Below are positions 12,622-22,789 of a stretch of DNA of 64,000 nt, one piece after another. The notes under the pieces were generated by a model. The model was not told the origin of the DNA, did not search any database, and was given only the letters and a program-made list of their open reading frames with translations. Numbering within the stretch: position 1 is the stretch's first letter; each line of letters opens with the position of its first letter. The position numbers were made by a program, and so were the translations under genes. The stretch comes from Rhynchonema sp. JSB1_4 (taxonomy: Eukaryota > Nematoda > Chromadorea > Monhysterida > Xyalidae), in assembly GCA_030248065.1 (NCBI GenBank), contig JASAMV010008123.1:1-64000 (forward strand), read 5' to 3'.

Positions 12622-14094
12622 TCACTGCTCTGGTGTCACGTGTATTTGTTTCATGGTAGAATGTCTGCAATGCTTCAGTGCACCTGCCCAGAAACGCTCG
12701 TAAATTTTGCGGTAAACTCCGACTTTCGACCACATTTCCACGCCTTTGACGGGCGCAAGCTTGGTCAACGGTTTTCGGCCGAATTCGAAGTGAACGTATG
12801 TAGTTGGTGCGACTACAAACTATGGTTTTTAGGCAACGTTTCAGTCGTTCGTGTTCGCAATCGGCTGTCTTCACACACTCACTTGAAATTGACGGCATTT
12901 GACTCCGTCATGAAGTATCGGTCCCATCTCAGGTAGTCAAACGACAAAATGGTCGCTTGTTCGCCTATTCGCAACAAGTAATTCAACACTTCCATGTCAT
13001 TCGCGTCATCATTCGCTGATATCAAATCGGTTCGGTTTTGCTTCACCCAGTCATTCAACGCTTTGAGGCCGTCCTTGGTGATCAGGGACTGAACTCGGTT
13101 GTTCAGTGATTCGCTCAGATCGGCCACGAAAATGCACGTGCACAGCCAGTTGCCAGAGAGAATGTGGCAGTACGGGATGGCAATTTCGGTGCCTGCTCGA
13201 AGCTGAAAATAACTGTGCGCTCGTTTTGTCCCCCTTCCCCCCGGGCTGCAGTAGGTGCGGCATAACTCGCGTAGAGAGTAAAAAGTCTGATCATTCTCCA
13301 TTTTCCTCGTAATGGTCGGAACGCTTTGTCCGTGCCTGTGGTTCTGGACAAATTTTACAGTGATAAATTTACCCAGTATAATTTTCGGAAACCAAACCTT
13401 CATGCGAAACAAATGATCCATATTTTTGAGCACCAGTCCATCGGCATCAATGTATACCACCCTTGAATACACAATGTACAATTTGAAGACATTCAGTTTG
13501 AAGAAGACGTGTCGGTAGTAGTCGACACGCGGTTTTGTGGCCGGCTTGTCGAAGTAGATCAATATAACGCGCCCGTTGAAGCATCGGTGTCGTTGAGTGT
13601 CTGCGGCGGTAATTCAAATTCATTAGTTGCTCGAAACAAGCACACGAGCTCGATTCTAAGATGGAATGTCCGGATATGTGCCCTGCTTCCTGACGCACCC
13701 AGACGAAAAATCCAAAAATCAGGCGGAAGGAAATCCCAGCACCACGCTGGTCTCTGTGGTGTTTCACCGTGGTCAAGGTGTCAATAACAACATAAGCTGA
13801 CAAACCACCTCTTTCTCCAGTCCAGTTCCTCGCATGGTCATAATCACGATGTCGATATCGGTCGATGTCTTCAAATCAATTAATTGTCCGACATTAACCA
13901 GCGCATTGCACATGTAGTCCTTATTTGTCGCGTAGAACACGTACGCAAATCGGTTGACGGATGTGTGCAGGCTCCGTTTGGTTGTTTCCTTTCAATACCC
14001 CGATAAAATCTTTGTTGTTGTCGGCATGGAAATAGACAAAAAACACGATTAATGCGGTCGTTGTGATCAAGGTGTGCTTCGCACGTTGTTTCAT
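12622..14094 (-). CDS. GT8-type glycosyltransferase-like gene, frame breaks unresolved
   Basis: Pieces of a glycogenin-like GT8 glycosyltransferase lie in order on the minus strand. From ATG at 14094 comes a type II signal anchor (KHTLITTTALIVFFVYF). A frame change near 13990 leads into YVFYATNKDYMCNALVNVGQ (to about 13809). The segment starting near 13600 has KLNVFKL and RVVYIDADG, the DxD motif that binds the metal and sugar nucleotide. A TTTTCAG acceptor precedes LRAGTEIAIPY and LNDWVKQN, ending at a GTGAGT donor near 12885. The last piece holds VHFEFGRKP, resembling the family's HxxGxxKPW motif, and stops at 12622. Acceptor phases between pieces do not all agree, so the gene is damaged, mis-assembled by small indels, or uses exons I missed. 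The sugar transferred cannot be told. Confidence 0.5.
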
Positions 14095-14482
14095 TCTACG
14101 GTAGCCCAATAGAAACTGGCGGATATAGGCTTGAGAATAGATTTAGCGATTGGCTATTGGACCTGAAAAATCGGGCTTTGAACAGCTCTGTAATGTCAGA
14201 TATAACTGTGTGAAGGCAATCTGCGGGCGCTTCCGACTTAGCCCATAACAATGAAGCGTTAGTGTGTTATCACACACGTGAAAAATGTGGACATTATTTC
14301 GCATGTTACGGTAGGTCGGGCAAAGTCGGGAGCTCCAGAAATAGACTGCCGTACTTGACACCGACGCAATAACCTGAAAGTTCGAGAGCTAGTCTTCCAG
14401 GCCTTGCGCTACCGACACGTCATTAAAATGAAATGCGAAGAATAATGAAATGAATTTATAAATGAGAAATAAACCACGTCGA

Positions 14483-14594
14483 TATTGGTCGCACAATAAC
14501 TTTATAGGAATTGGTCATTTTTTTTCCTGAATCGTGAAGCGGGAAAGTGACGGGGCAATGACGTTGCGTTGCGCGATCGCACACAAACCATGCA
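14483..14594. repeat. Dispersed repeat, copy 1 of 2
   Basis: About 112 bp beginning TATTGGTCGCACAAT and containing TTCCTGAATCGTGAAGC, closely matched at 21179-21290. It is not coding. The second copy sits in an intron of the first dynein-light-chain/LDLa gene. No terminal repeats were seen, so it may be an internal piece of an older element. Confidence 0.7.
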
Positions 14595-14716
14595 GAGCAA
14601 CGTGGCTGTTCTGCTAAATTATTTTCGGTCATCGTCGTGGATGATAACCCACAGGTCGACAACGTGGCTCGAAACATTGCTTGTTACTTGATGGGTGCTG
14701 TTGCGATCAAACATTT

Positions 14717-14982
14717 CGTCGGTATCAGTAAAATTAAGACCAAGCCCCAACAAAAGACCAACCCCCTTTTTGTGTGCAGCGTGTAGCTGGCAAACTATTC
14801 TAAACATTCACCAAAAATTTTGTCTCAAAACGCTATGTACATTGAGTTACAGCATGTTGAAAACACCTGCTAGTCCCCGTTGGGGGTTGGTCTAGTTTCT
14901 TATTTTTGAAAAAGAAAACCAAGTTGGTTGGCGGAGGAATTTTCGCGGACAAAAAAGACCAAGCCCCAAAGCACGCGACCCC

Positions 14983-15013
<31 letters not shown>

Positions 15014-15800
15014 GATTGCTTCAGCACATGATTGTTGCATAATACCCCAGCTGTGTGTGTGTGTGTTGTATTAGGGACTTTACGCTCTCTCGGTGAGTGC
15101 GTCGCTGCTGGCCCGATCATTACGTTTATAATGTATCGTAAGGCGGCTTGGCTGTCGGCGTCTTTAGCACAGTGGCAAGCATATCTGACTGTGGTTGTGA
15201 GAGCCACGAGTTCGAAGCTTCTCACAGACAAGCTTTTTGATGTTTTTCTTTATGTTTTCAATGTGTAAATATCAATGATTTCAACAAACAGAAACCAATC
15301 GCTTCACACCCGACGTTTGCTTCAAAATACAATCAGAAAAACCCGGCACAAAAAATTCGGCCGGATAGGACCGGGCTGACTTTTTCTGAATCCGGCCATG
15401 CCGGACCGAGGTAACCCGATTCCCACCTCTGTAACAAGCATTTTGAATGATAGAACCCCGTATGCGTATTGAATCATTTTCAAGCAGGCGAAAAATAAAT
15501 GGCAGAGAAAATGGGGGTTGGACTATTTTTCGGTTTTCAACTGCTCCGCCAAGGGGCTTGGTTTATATTTATTTTTTTGTGAACTAAAACCAACCGACAA
15601 ATAGCTTTGTTTTTGCTTGGATATGATGTTTCAAAGTCTACTTTTGTTTCTATGATGATCAGCAAGCTCCCTTACGTAGCCATGCCAAACATCAGCCTAC
15701 CGAACCAAACCGTGTTGGAAATGCGGTCAGGCCAACTTCAAACGCTTTTTTCTCGAAAAAGTGGTTGTGGGGGTTGGTCTTATTTTTACTGATACCGACG
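14717..15800. mobile_element. 1.08 kb inverted-repeat element (CGTCGGTATCAG ends)
   Basis: The ends are inverted CGTCGGTATCAGTAAAA, continuing into AAGACCAA(G/C)CCCC on each side. ATTT lies on both flanks (14713-14716 and 15801-15804), a possible 4 bp target duplication. It contains a (CA)n run at 14982-15011 and a C/G-rich stretch near 15340-15435 that resembles the CAGAGGTG-ended hAT elements at the right end of the window, which suggests nested insertions. No transposase is visible. Confidence 0.65.
14982..15011. repeat. (CA)n microsatellite
   Basis: About 15 uninterrupted CA units inside the element at 14717-15800. Confidence 0.9.
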
Positions 15801-16367
15801 ATTTGCTGTATACTTTGTTTATACTGAGAATAAAATGAAGGGCTATAATAATGTCGTCAAACCATGTCGTCACATTTTGTCGTCAAAATCACGCATTATT
15901 TTCGCGCTCTTTTGGGGCTCATGTATTATTGCTTGTTCGACGACTTTATTTGACAAGATGATTTGACGACAAAATTATCAGCCACCTCTCGTCGTAAACC
16001 ACGCTGTTTGACCACTATGGCGAAAAAAACCTGTTTCCAACACGCAACTATTTTACACCGGTGCTAGCACATAGATGATTTTACTTCGTCAGACTGGCTG
16101 ATGTTACAATCACTGCACCCAAAGTGCCTACGGTACATGGTCCCCAACATAAATGATACCCAAAATACATGGTGCCCAAACTACTGGTAATACTGACACA
16201 GTGCAGTGTACCGTCACCATGACACAGCATGGTACCCACAACACTAATGAGCATGTGTACCCATGAATGCATGTAAGTCAAAAAAGGAAGTGCGAGCTGA
16301 TGTCCGTACGTGCCATGTACAAACGTGTGCGATTAATGCGTATTGTGTGTAAAGACCTTCCTTGGGG

Positions 16368-16971
16368 CAGGGTTGGGCAAAAAAAAAATTTTTTTTTAAA
16401 TTTTTCGGGGGAACAAAATGTTCTAAAACGTCCAAAAATGGCCTTTTTGGGGGTTATTTTTTGTCATTTTTTCTCAAGGGTCGAAAAATTTTCTTCACAA
16501 AATCACTTTTGGGGCATGTATTTGGTATCTAAGATGCCCCAAATGATGTTATTATACCTTCCCGTGATACATGAGACACAGTATGCATATACTTACATGG
16601 TACATTGATGTCATACCCCATCGGGTCGGTCATATACGACTGATTCAGCGACCCGACAAGCATTTCTGCAGTTTATGTTCTCAATTCTATATGGTTTATG
16701 ATCGAATCTTGCTTATTCGACCACAAACTGTTGTGTCTGATACCACAGAGCAGCAGTCATAGGTCCGTAACAAGCACAGAGTGTTGGATCGCATCGAAAT
16801 GACGTAAACACCCTTCATAAGTGATGCAAACCAAGTCACAAAAGTGACTTGTCAATTAAAGTTGCATTTTTTCGCGATTTTGCGCGTTTTTTAGGCAAAT
16901 TTGTAAAAATTTCCCCGAATCTGAGACTTTTAAAAAAAACTTGTTTAAAAAAAATTTTTTTTCCAACCCTG
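16368..16971. mobile_element. hAT-type element with perfect 8 bp target duplication
   Basis: 604 bp bounded by CAGGGTTGG and CCAACCCTG. The flanking 8-mers are identical, CCTTGGGG at 16360-16367 and 16972-16979, the hallmark of hAT insertion. Homopolymer A/T runs lie just inside each end. No transposase frame is visible. The perfect duplication suggests a fairly recent insertion, and it defines the family for the copies at 3302 and 22891. Confidence 0.9.
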
Positions 16972-17125
16972 CCTTGGGGTAGTGAAAGCGTGCAGGCCTT
17001 GTGAAGCCACAGCAAAAAATGGGAACTGTATTGGTTCGATATTTTATTTAGGCAACTCATGCACGGGTACGAACGGATTGACAAGACCTGGGTTTTTGGT
17101 TTCGTTTAAAAGATTCAACGTTTCT

Positions 17126-17814
17126 TTAGGACCAGTTGGTGAAGGCACACCACGCTGCACGCCAGAGAGAAGAGACGCGACGCAAAATGTCTTTCACATT
17201 AGAATTGGGAAAATGTTGATCACCAACAGAAACAGAATAGTCAGGCATAATTTTGAATAAATCACCGGGCAATTGCTGTAAAAAACTGCACGCATCGTTT
17301 GCTGCGACTCGCTGTCGTGTGGGGAGAACAGAGATAAACTCTTCAATTGCACATGCTTGCTCACGCTGCATGTGGTCTCGTTGTGTTAAAACTACAGGCT
17401 TCTTTTCTTGTTCCTCTTCGACCACGGGCGCAGGCTTTTGTTCTTCAACATCAGGATCGTCTGGCGGAACTTATTACGCATCAATAAAGTCTGAGTCCAG
17501 TTCTTCATCGATTGAATCATCTTTAACTGGCGGTTCCGCTTGTGCAGCAGCATCAGACTGCAGACGACGTGGAGCACGCGCTGATTGTTATGTTAATTGT
17601 TGTTTTTGAATGTACCAGATAGCTTTTGTCAGAGGGCAGCTGCAGCAGTCGACCAGGGCGTAGATAATTTCTCACATTCGACATATTTGAACTGACCGTT
17701 GTCAAATGCCCACAAAATTGGCAGATGAATGAGCTGAACCAGAGTTCTTCCGTTGCTCATTGACCGAAATCGTGTCTTCAGTTTGCGTTGCACGCGCTCA
17801 TCGTCGGGTGACAA
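17126..17814 (-). pseudogene. Decayed open frame, unknown protein
   Basis: Two open segments on the minus strand look coding. One, about 17629-17814, has GRTLVQLIHLP and KYVECEKLSTPW. The second, about 17126-17560, has an acidic linker (DDSIDEELDSDFIDA), then two adjacent stop codons near 17474, then EEQKPAPVVEEEQEKKP, RQRVAANDACSFLQQLPGD and NVKDILRRVSS. The stop pair breaks an otherwise continuous frame. The make-up (acidic linker plus a DNA-binding-like tail) would suit a transposon or host-derived regulatory protein, but I recognise no family. It lies just left of a cluster of mobile DNA. Confidence 0.3.
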
Positions 17815-18094
17815 AATTGTATGAAATGTTACTGGTGTTTTCGATCTGTGAAGCGCTCATGTTGCTCACCATCATTTATGTAAATAATGAGAATCATTTT
17901 ATTTTCAAAATGCATTCGATTGAGATGCTAAAAAACAGGGTTAGACCGAGATCACTTAGGTTGTGTCACCGGTTGCAAGTGCTAGCTGCTACTCGATGCT
18001 TGCTGCATCAGACACAAATGGTGCTCGCCTGCGACTGTGGATTCCGATCATTATTGTTCGACGTTTGAAGGAATTGAGACTCGTAGGGCATACA

Positions 18095-18226
18095 ATGTTG
18101 CTAATCTTTATTTTTGCCCGCGCAATGGATGCGTGTGGTAATCCCTCCATGTCCGTTGCTCTCGAAGATTTGACTGCTATAGTCGCAGACCACGAGGTGT
18201 TCTACAATGCCCAAGAGGGGCTTGTT
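18095..18226 (+). CDS. Possible first exon of a small unknown gene
   Basis: 44 codons from ATG (MLLIFIFARAMDACG, a short hydrophobic start) to a strong GTAAGT donor at 18227, ending in phase 0. No second exon was identified before the MITE at 18330, and no family is recognised. It could be a leader-bearing exon of an unannotated gene or a chance frame next to a chance donor. Confidence 0.2.
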
Positions 18227-18329
18227 GTAAGTAGACAAAACTTAGACTCCAGCCTTCAGTGTCAGTCGCAAACTCATTGATGTTCACTTTAGTGTTCCGC
18301 CTGTTTGTCGAGCGCATGTTCTTTGCTAT

Positions 18330-18554
18330 GGGTGGAATTTTCGAAACGGTGTAAAGGTCAGTTGGGCGTAAAGGTCGGCGTAAAGTTCGTTCGAAAGCTC
18401 GGTCGGCGTAGCTCGGTGTAAATGTGAAACGTTGCCTTTATTAACGTAGAATGTTTCAAGTTCACACCGAGGTCTATCACACTGAGCTGTCGACCGAGCT
18501 TTCCACCGACCTTTACACCCAACTGACCTTTACACCGTTTCGAAAATATCACCC
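18330..18554. mobile_element. 225 bp MITE, copy 1 of 2 (GGGTGGAATTTTCG ends)
   Basis: Long inverted ends start GGGTGGAATTTTCGAAACGG and contain GTGTAAAGGTCAGTTGGG. TAT repeats on both sides (18327-18329 and 18555-18557). The near-identical second copy at 20320-20533 is flanked by ATG on each side, so a 3 bp target duplication is consistent in both. Almost the entire length is inverted repeat. Confidence 0.85.
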
Positions 18555-18962
18555 TATGTATGCTCCATGGTCATCGGATATAAAAGAAGAAGGGGTATGC
18601 GGAGGAGGAAAGCGCAACCTAAGTAGTAGAGGCTTTTAAAAGGGTTGGCGAGAAAGTCGTGTAGCTTCTGACTTCCAGTATACCCTGAAAACCAGGGGAA
18701 AACGATGATAAATGTTTCTATAAGAATGTGTTTTCCTCTTGATTGTCAGTTGGTGTGGATTTCAGTCTGTCGAATGTGAATCTCATAGTAAGCGGCAAGA
18801 AAAACATCGAGGGCGGAATATGAATCGAGCGTTATTGTTCATCCATCCGCATAGGAAATGAGCATTGTAGGCTAAATAAGAAGTATGCAGCCTGATCTTC
18901 ATTCCTATACATCTGTAGAATAAAATGTTGTATAGCAAACAGAAGACATCCGAACCAAAATG

Positions 18963-21775
18963 ATGTGCCTGCGTGTCAACATGATCGTTCTGATCGCAAT
19001 GACGTTTGCCACGGTCGCACTTGCACAGGTATAAGTGTTTGTTTTTCTTGGTCCAAGGAAACAAGCGGGCCCGTGTTTTAACTCAACTTCTAGTTGAGGT
19101 CGAGATTACAATTTCGACTCAATCACGCAGCTGGCAAAAAACGTGTCAACGTTTGCCTGTGGAATCTAACAACAACAATGTTTCACGTGCTTAGGGGATA
19201 TTGAAAGGGGAGGGGGGGAAAAGGGGAAAGCGGCGCCCAGAAACGAAAAAACACCACAAAAAACAAAACGTCAACACACCCCAGCAACACACCCCCACCC
19301 CCCCCCCCCCCCCTATGTGAGCATTTACGTGTGCGCTGCCAGCTTGTCAATGAAACATTCCATTGTTTGTTGCCGAGTGTCGTGCTTGGATTAACAAGGA
19401 CACATTCTTAATCTCTTTCATTTTTTTTGAAATCTCGACCTCAAACTGGAGTTATACAGTAAGTTATAAGGTGGGGTTGTTTGTTTCCTTAGCCTTGCGT
19501 AAAAAGGAAATACTTTACATATAAGAATGTGCACTTGTTCAGGGTCGAACCTGTTGAAAATTGATATAGGTGGCGGGCGCTTATGTAAGCCTGAACCGAT
19601 GTGAGCCTAACGTTATATACAATGGGCAAACTACACCAACACAAGCCCGATTTCGAAGGTGGTGTGTATTCAAAACGAATAGAAAGAGAAAATCATCATA
19701 CTCCATTTTGTATTCTTCAGCGTGTAACATTTCTCAAATCAGCAGCCACGTATGAATGTTTCACTATTCTGCCAGCTGCGAAATCGAGCTCATGTTGGTG
19801 TAGTTTGCCTTTACAGGCCTACGACCGAATGTAAACCTGGATCTTCAAGGCCAATGCGAAAATTTAGACCTGTGTAATCAACACCTAACCCCAGCCAAAT
19901 AGCTTGAACTGCGTAATATGCCTATGCCCACCTGAACAGCTTTTGCCACATTAATACTGCCACTACCGGACTGATTAAATGGTCAAGCGTACGAGCGATC
20001 GGCCTTTTAGCGCGGCAGCGATTTCGAGCGAATCCAGGAACGCATACGGGAGAAAAACCGAGCTCAAACGTCAGTGCTGGTGAACACACTCAGCGGACAG
20101 CAGAAACAGCGCGCCATCGATATTTTCAACACCGCAAAAGATCCTGCTCGGTTGGCCAGCAGTTGGGTTGGCTGATGTTTCATTGAGTTACAAGCATCAC
20201 ACAAGTAATTTTTTTAGAATGCGTATTTGCACTGTCTTCACGTGCATGAGACCGTCCGTAAACATACATTTAGTACCTAGATCAGTGTATTGCTGACAAT
20301 TCGAAACATGCCTGTCATGGGGTGGAATTTTCGAAACGGTGTAAAGGTCAGTTGGGCGTAAAGGTCGGTCGAAAGCTCGGTCGGCGTAGCTCGGTGTAAA
20401 CGTGAAACATTGCCTGTTATTAACGTGGAATGTTTCAAGTTTACACCGAGGTCTATCACACTGAGCTGTCGACCGAGCTTTCCACCGACCTTCACACCCA
20501 ACTGACCTTTACACCGTTTCGAAAATATCACCCATGGTTCAGCTTCGGAGACTCGACACCCTTTTATGATGCGACCCTCCATCGTGATGCCCTCTGCTGT
20601 TTAAAAAGAAAATTTTTGAACGCCACTACATTGGTTACCAATTTGTCCATAACCTGCCAATTACTGTAGTGAATATAGTAGTGTACCAAAAATGTGTGCC
20701 TGCCGATCGTGTCCCAACAAATGCAGAGTGACGCTCCCCATCGCTGTTCCTCTTTGCAGCAACTGGGGCACGTTGTGCAACGATCTTGAACGACAATTCA
20801 ATAGTAATTTCGGCGGCAGCTGGCGGTGTAGCACGGCGGGCCCGACAGGCATCGCGCTTGACACGTTCATGGTCGACTATGGAGGCGTGCGGATCACCGT
20901 GTACAGCACATGTGCGTTATGGCTGGTTCGATGCTGCTCTGTGTTGGCAAACTTTGAATATTGGTGCAACCGGCTCGCAATGATGGGTCACATGCATGCG
21001 CAGATTTCCAACCACATCAGGGGAAGGTCCTGGTGTGCGGGCAGGGCATGTGGGATGGGAGCTACTAGCATGCCCGTCAACAAAAGTTCACCCAAGGTTC
21101 CTTTTTGTACTTATGGTAGTACCCTAAAAATCGGTTGTTTGTGTCGAGTTAATGTGTAAGTGGGTGTCCCAACCTACGTATTGGTCGCACAATGACTTTA
21201 TAAGAATTGGTCAAATTTTTTTCCTGAATCGTGAAGCAGGATAGTGACGGGGCAATGACGTTGCGTTGAGCGATCGCACGCAAAGCATGCAACTAATGAA
21301 ATGTTTCAGACCAGCAACAACGTCGGTGCTCTATTTTCAGATGAAAACGTTTTGTGCGAATCACAAATAGGTAGCACAGTGGTTAAGAGTGATTGAACAT
21401 GAAAATCAGGATTGATTTGATGAATTCTTATACGGTCTGGTCATTGTGCAACCAACTACAGCTTATGCAAACCAACACCACCGTTTCACAAACTTTAATT
21501 ATACGCAGATTCTGGCACGAACCGGAATTGCAGCGGTAAATGTGCGCCGAACCAGTACGAATGTGCGAACGGACGCTGCATTAAAAGCTCGTACTTCAAC
21601 GATTCATATGACGATTGTGGGGATTTAAGGTGATACGGTCTGCCCTAGATACTTGGACCTTAAACACCCTCCCTGCAGCGAACCCCTCCATTGGGGATCG
21701 CTTTTAGGCACGAAAGTTGGGTCTGCAATGCAGCCCAAACTGAAAATGTTCTTCAGAGCGGGTGACCAAAAATGA
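18963..21775 (+). CDS. Secreted dynein-light-chain-like / LDLa protein, paralog A
   Basis: Five exons: 18963-19028, 20011-20150, 20760-20911, 21509-21629 and 21757-21775, totalling 498 nt (165 residues). Exon 1 is a signal peptide (MIVLIAMTFATVALAQ). Exons 2-3 carry a dynein light chain (LC8-like) fold: VLVNTLSGQQKQRAIDIF matches the first helix, and CNDLERQFNSNFGGSWRC matches the helix followed by the family's YxxxWHC. Exon 4 is an LDL-receptor class A motif (YECANGRCI, DDCGD) in which the fourth and sixth cysteines are absent. Exon order, lengths and intron phases (0,2,1,2) match paralog B at 29368-31897. Intron 2 holds a MITE (20320-20533) and intron 3 a dispersed repeat. LC8 proteins are normally cytosolic, so a leader is unexpected. 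Exon 5 encodes only a short tail and is the least certain. Confidence 0.7.
19278..19313. repeat. Poly-C tract in intron 1 of paralog A
   Basis: A run of Cs broken by one A, preceded by G- and A-rich simple sequence (about 19200-19290). Its length is probably unreliable. Confidence 0.8.
20320..20533. mobile_element. 214 bp MITE, copy 2 of 2
   Basis: Almost identical to 18330-18554, with the same GGGTGGAATTTTCG inverted ends and ATG on both flanks (20317-20319 and 20534-20536). It lies in intron 2 of paralog A, between exons ending at 20150 and starting at 20760. Closeness of the two copies suggests recent activity or local transposition. Confidence 0.85.
21179..21290. repeat. Dispersed repeat, copy 2 of 2
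   Basis: Matches 14483-14594 over its length with scattered substitutions. It lies in intron 3 of paralog A. Confidence 0.7.
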
Positions 21776-21867
21776 CGCGTCCCAATCACGTTGCTATAAG
21801 GAGATGGTTATTTATCAACACGTATTGTCCCTAAGCTTGGTGTCCAAGTCCAAGATCTTGCTACTGT

Positions 21868-21944
21868 ACATATATAGCTCAGTTGGTGGAGCACTGGCCC
21901 GGTTAGCGAAACGCCCTGGCTTCGTGTTGGAGCAAGCAAATTTT
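21868..21944 (+). ncRNA. tRNA-like relic
   Basis: A TAGCTCAGTTGG box A at 21875-21886 is followed by GAGCACTGGCC and an anticodon-like arm (loop near CGGTTAG). A T-arm-like stretch (CCTGGCTTCG) departs from the consensus GGTTCGA. The acceptor stem does not pair. It is read as a decayed tRNA gene or the head of a tRNA-derived SINE rather than a working tRNA. Confidence 0.35.
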
Positions 21945-22789
21945 TGTTCATCAAAGGGTTAGTTTACGCTCCCGTTTTTCATTATAAAGAGAGTGGACGA
22001 GTACAGTCTATTGCTTCTTACACCTGCCCAGCTGTCCAATCACATACTTTGTTCTCACACTAAAAATATACCTGTACCTACTTTCCAGTGACGAACCAGG
22101 TTTGTACGACGGGACGCTCCCAGATTGTTAGAAGTCGTTGGCAGAAATCGAACAGCGACACGTTCCAAACAAGTCACAATCGCTACGTACATATATGTGG
22201 ACACCACTTTTCACACCATGAAAAATTTTGATAAGCTGATACTTGATGAAGTGAATTTTCGGGTGATTTTCTCCAAAATATTGCATTTTCCAGGAATAAA
22301 CACACACATGTTGGAATATTGCTCACATATTGAAGGAACTATAGTTTTGACCTATAGTTCAATATGCAAAGAAAGAACACGAAAGAACATCTGAAGACAT
22401 GCACTTGCACCTAAACTACCGAACTTTTAGACAATTTGCAAAACATGCTTGAGCGAAACGAACAGCTGATTAATGACATTAGTCACCGTATTGATCATTG
22501 AATACGTCGAGTAATCCAATCCCTCAATCAGTCGTTCAAAAAGGTTATGCCTGCAGTCACATTGAAAACATCGCCAATTGTTTGTTATTGCTGGTATTTT
22601 TATACAGGCGGTTTTATATCCAAAAGCGTTGAACTAAAACGTGGCTTTCACATGTATTGATACCAGGATGCAACCGCAAACCACGTGTAAATTTGCTATT
22701 ATGCATCAGTGTTTCTGTTTCAGTACGGTTTCCATTCAGATAAAAACCATTTTCACAGAAATATTTTGAACATCGATAAATCAACAAAA

